In this document: one piece after another, positions 60,201 to 64,000 of the stretch
Layout of the letters: every line of letters starts with the position of its first letter
How positions within the stretch are numbered: the first letter of the stretch is position 1
DNA from: Diaporthe sp. PMI_573
Lineage: Eukaryota; Ascomycota; Sordariomycetes; Diaporthales; Diaporthaceae
Direction of reading: 5' to 3'
NCBI GenBank assembly: GCA_021399435.1
Contig: JAJTUP010000092.1
Location: forward strand, 170,391 to 234,390
Length of the DNA: 64,000 bases
Position numbers and translations under genes: made by a program
Notes under the pieces: model-generated
Databases searched by the model: none
The model's input: only the letters and a program-made list of their open reading frames with translations
Told to the model about the DNA's origin: nothing

Positions 60201-61630
60201 AAGTTGTAGCTTGTCTAAGAGGGTTTCTAAGACATCCAGTAAGGTCTTATCTAGGTTTTCTTTCCTTACTTACATAAATAATAAAATTATCTAATCTACC
60301 TAATACTAGCTATAGTTTATTATTATATTAAAGTATGTATCTATAAGGTTATATACTTTATCCCACCTTTTATCTAGCCTAATGTGGTATATATAGAAGT
60401 CTTCTGCGCGACTAGAGAGAATATCTAGAAAAACTATATGGTATTAATCTTTAGTGATTTACAGTTATCTATAATAACCAATAAAGATCCATACCTTATT
60501 ATATAGTAGGTTGTAGGGCTTGCTAGTATAGTTCCTATCTTTTCTTTACCCCTTCTAAAAGGTAGATACTTATTAAGAATCTATTAGCCTATTGTAGACA
60601 ATTTAAGTTAAAAGTAGATTGTACGGTACATTATCTATATAGACTGAATATGCTATAAGCACCGTACTCTATTATTGTAGAAAATTGCCTACCTTTTGCA
60701 TATATCTTGTTCCCAGGAGTGTTTGTTATACAGCTTATGCTTTAACAGTAGGTACTTAAAGATTCTATAATATCTCATACAACTATATTTGGGGCAGTGG
60801 CTTAATTGTCTGTTGTATATGGGCTGGCTCTGGCGCTTATAGTAGGTAGTCTTCTGCTGCCTTCTCGGCTTTAATAAGTTATAGAATCCGACTAGTATAA
60901 AGACCCCTTAATGTTAGGATTCTTCTTGCCTCGATAATATTCAGGAATACTTTCTTAAATATATAGTCTACTTTATTAAATTAGTAGAAAGTCTACCTTT
61001 TAAAGTCATTAACTAGAGACTCTAATACATTAGCCTTGCTTAGGTCTAGATAAATAATATCTATTATAACTTATATAAAGTATATATTAATCTAGGTATC
61101 GTTTAGTAGGGCATCTAGATTAATATCTAGGTTCTAGTATTTTAGATTTATTATACTTTACTATATTTTTAGTAGTATTATGCTTTCTTTGCTTATTTCT
61201 TTATACGTTACTTGATTTTAGCTACTTAAGCCTCCTACTATAGCCAAAGCTAATGGTTTTAGTATATTAGAAGATAACATCTTATATAGTATTTTGCAGG
61301 TTATCTATAAAGTGTCCTCTTTATTATATATTAGCATATACTGCTTTTTTCTAGTTATATAAGGTCTTAGCTACAGATATATTCTATCTAGCATTTAATA
61401 TAGCAGTCTTGATTTATACGATTTTAAGAAGATTTTGTCTTCTAGGGGTATTTTCTTTCTTCCTAACTAGCAGGGAGGTCGAGATAGCCTCTAGGCTCTT
61501 AGCACAAGCGTATAATTCTAGTTGCCTCTATATCCTGTCTAGCATTCTACAGCTATAACTATAGAGTCGTACCAATACTTATCTCTTCACTCTTGCTAAT
61601 CTATAATCACACCAAGTAATTACTGATTAG
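54282..61630 (-). pseudogene. Copia gag-pol, right internal copy, same damage as the left copy
   Basis: The sequence equals 46724-54073 shifted by 7557 bp; I found no substitution where I compared the two, and only one indel in a T-run. All the RIP-type stops are shared. The integrase block is at about 58927-59062 and the RNase H region at about 56.6-57.1 kb. The open 83-codon frame at 57094 is a shadow on the wrong strand and is the same as the one at 49537. Confidence 0.8.
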
Positions 61631-61838
61631 TGTTAAATAGCTTTTGCCATATAGCATAATATACGTATATATGTTTCTATACAATTAGTTCTAAATTTGT
61701 TGATATCTATCTAAACTATAAAACAAGCGGGGAAGCTTGCACGCAGACCTCTTAGGTCTGCAAGCACTCCCTTGCTGGATTAGTCATCCTCCCTAGCTAA
61801 TATAGCTATATGCAATCAGCCTCAGTGCTATTCCAATA
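61631..61838 (-). repeat. Copia LTR 3 (outer right, 5' LTR)
   Basis: 208 bp, ending TTCCAATA on the plus strand, where AACA has become AATA. Diagnostic right-half sequence is GGATTAGTCATCC and CCTCAGTGC. It is followed by the AAAAT target copy. Confidence 0.92.
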
Positions 61839-64000
61839 AAAATAATATAGCTATTTCTTTAGAATTGCCATTAAATGCTATTAATAGGTATATTTTATAA
61901 TTATCTATTTCTATTTAATTAATATATATTAATTTTAAATTATAGTATTACTCGAGATAACGGCTTAAATAATAATACATTTATTGATAACTTTAAACTT
62001 GAATATTTTCTCGAATTTAATAATGAATTTTAAAACGATATACGCTGTATAGCCTATATATTTAATATAGCTGCTAGAGCTATTATTTATTCTTTTAATA
62101 AAAATACTATTAATAGTAAAGATCTACAAGAAATTGAATTATCTAATATTTTTACTTGAACCGGAGAAGAATGGGAATCTATTTCTAAATCAGAAAAAGA
62201 TAAGACTTTAAATAAACTACTAGGTATTTAAAAAAAATAGAGTTTTTAAATTATATATTTACTAATAAAGAATAGGGTTACCTAATAAAATTCGACGAGT
62301 TGCTATAATAATTAAACGAAATTGACAGATTAAAAAACGTTAGCTTGAAATTCTTTAAGAATGTAAATTAAACGGTAAAATCGATAATAAAGATAATAGA
62401 ACATTAATTCCACTAGGTATTTATTTATACTTTATTTACTTTAAGGTTTTAATAATAAAACTAATTTTATTTAATATTAGATATTGATACTCGTTGGAAT
62501 TCTTTATATAAAATGTTAAATATAGCTATAACGTTTCAATATCCTATAAATCAGCTTATTTAAGACTTTAACCACAGTCTATTAAAAGAAATAGCTATTC
62601 CTGAAAAGGAATAGACGCAATTAACTAATTTAAGAGATATTCTATATCTTTTTTACGAACCTACTATATTTTTTCAAGGGTTAACCTACCCTACTTTAAG
62701 TTTAACATTAAACTGGGTTAATAGTATATACGAAAAACTATTAGACTTTAAACAACTATATATAGATGAGTTAAATTTAGGAGAAGAAGATAGTGTAAGT
62801 AAAAGTTATATTTATATATTTATTTAATATTTTATACTAATATCTTTAGGTTCTTTTACACCTATATTTACAGTCTTTTATAGACGCTATTAATGTAGGA
62901 TTAAATAAATTAAATACTTACTTTCCTTCTAATTTAAAATAGACAAATCAAGATATTAAAAATTATAAAACAACTTTATTTGCTACACTATTAGATCCAC
63001 GACAAAATATAGTAGCCTTAGAAGATTTAAATCTTTCTTTTAGTAATATTAATTATATTAAAGAGCTTCTATTTACTGAATTAAAGGAGTAAGTTTTTAC
63101 TTTGCTTAAAGTACTTTTATTAATATAAAATACTAATAATTTATAGGGTTTATAATAAAGTTAAAGATAATAAAGATAAAGAATCTAAATTATTACCCCC
63201 TTTACCTCAACCTATTATACAAAATGAAATATATATCGATTTAACTAGTAAATCCCTTTCGCCAAAAAAGAAAAATCAAAGAAAGATTAAAGAAAAACAA
63301 ATATTAAATTCTTTTTTTCCGGCTAATAAGATTAATTATAATACTAATAATAATACAGATAATAATTTAAAAGAAGAAATAGAAAGATATATAAAAGAAA
63401 TACCTAAACCTAGAGATGTAAGTAAATAATATATTAAATTTATTAAATATTTATAGTTTACTAATCTTTATTATTAATAGTTTTTAATCTTTAAGTGGTG
63501 GGAATTAAATAAAACCCTATATCCTTATTTGTCAATATTAGCTATTAAATATTTAAATATTCCAGCTACTTCTGCCGCTATTGAAGGAAACTTTAATAGT
63601 AGTACAAATATTATTACTAAAAGGCGTACTAATTTAAAACATGAGACGCGAAAAGAATTATTGATTTTAAAATATAATAAAAAAGAAAAAGAATCGCTAA
63701 AAATTAAAAAACAGCCAGATTTTTATAAAGATTCATCTAGTGAATCTAAAATAGATTTAGAGGAAGGAGATAATAGTGACTTTAATTAATGTATTTATTA
63801 GTATTTATATATTTAAGTATTAAAAGTAAAGAGAAAAAATGTTAAAAGATTTAAAAGAAAATAAAATAGTTTAAATTAGTTAAAGCTTTAGTTAAAACCT
63901 TAGTATAAATTAATAATATTTAATATTTAATTATATAATTATCTTATTTAATACTAAATAAGATATAAATTTTAATAAATATAGAAAAATATTATATATA

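Larger units (their letters stand above)
46516..61838 (-). mobile_element. Tandemly duplicated Ty1/copia retrotransposon: LTR-internal-LTR-internal-LTR
   Basis: Three 208-bp LTRs (46516-46723, 54074-54281, 61631-61838) separate two near-identical internal regions. The spacing is 7558 and 7557 bp; the one-base difference is a T-run just inside the left LTR (about 46740). The target duplication is AAAAC at 46511-46515 and AAAAT at 61839-61843, a 5-bp repeat differing by one C-to-T. The polypurine tract is next to the left LTR, so the element reads on the minus strand. It is inserted in the hAT transposase gene. Both internal regions carry the same pattern of stops. Confidence 0.93.
45387..63789 (+). 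pseudogene. hAT transposase, RIP-damaged and split by the copia insertion
   Basis: The 5' half (45387-46515) starts ATGGCTTCTTTTACTTCT. It shows a long Ser/Asn-rich N terminus with TAA/TAG at positions where CAA/CAG fits, then a BED-like region (VVFYCTMLGCNSK) and more intron-like gaps. The 3' half (61839-63789) has FLEFNNEF, TWTGEEWESISKSEKDKTLN and the C-terminal hAT dimerisation block at 63529-63789 (LNIPATSAAIEGNFNSSTNI, RRTNLKHET). The halves rejoin across a 5-bp duplication. It is much more AT-rich than the intact hAT at 25-28 kb and from a different subfamily. Confidence 0.75.
44747..64000 (+). mobile_element. RIP-damaged hAT transposon split by copia elements; right end beyond the window
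   Basis: The left end reads CAGAGTTGTAAATATACAAC, similar to the MITE ends. It is preceded by GTAGCACC (44739-44746), which should recur after the right end outside the window. It carries a decayed hAT transposase in two halves (45387-46515 and 61839-63789), separated by the tandem copia insertion. The left subterminal region holds AT microsatellites and an 8-bp tandem repeat. Confidence 0.75.

Overview
The window looks like a filamentous ascomycete (Pezizomycotina) chromosome. The evidence is short GT-AG introns of 47-93 bp, typical fungal families (NACHT STAND proteins, FunK1 kinases, bZIP-ankyrin factors, NmrA-like reductases, DUF3716), and a mosaic of GC-balanced DNA with very AT-rich, stop-riddled transposon DNA of the kind left by repeat-induced point mutation (RIP, C:G to T:A, mainly at CpA). 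I saw no rRNA, tRNA, CRISPR or bacterial operon structure.

Layout. 1-8.8 kb is a transposon graveyard: the 3' end of a Ty1/copia element (1-1472), a Pot2/Fot1-like element with 41-bp inverted ends and TA target duplication (1490-3341), and a decayed pogo-type transposase split by a 533-bp LTR-like repeat (6645-7177). 8.8-39.4 kb is the gene-bearing part. It holds an ankyrin fragment, a complete 5.1-kb Mutator-like element (10242-15354, 9-bp target duplication) carrying a DUF3716 gene relic, and a gene broken by two C-to-T stops (15450-16340). A group of plausible intact genes follows: NmrA-like reductase (19213-20280, minus), secreted epoxide hydrolase (20956-22384, plus) and bZIP-ankyrin factor (23621-24506, plus). 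Next comes a short-chain dehydrogenase whose third coding exon is split by a pristine 3.07-kb hAT transposon (24919-27991). Beyond it lie Tc1/mariner debris, a dead NACHT protein (30809-32677) and a full-length FunK1 kinase killed only by three TAG codons (33938-36429), with a paralogous fragment beside it.

39.4-64 kb is a RIP island. A RIP-mutated hAT element (44747 to beyond the window end) is split by a Ty1/copia element present as a tandem duplication: LTR-internal-LTR-internal-LTR, 46516-61838, period about 7557 bp. The middle LTR is a left/right hybrid of the outer two, and both internal regions carry the same RIP damage, so the duplication followed RIP.

The reductase, hydrolase, regulator and dehydrogenase at 19.2-28.8 kb may form a small metabolic cluster, now disabled at the dehydrogenase by the hAT insertion. 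That functional link is inference. Target duplications and RIP state allow insertions to be ordered in time: old RIPed hAT, then copia into it, then RIP, then tandem duplication. The intact hAT in the dehydrogenase shows no RIP-like damage at all.
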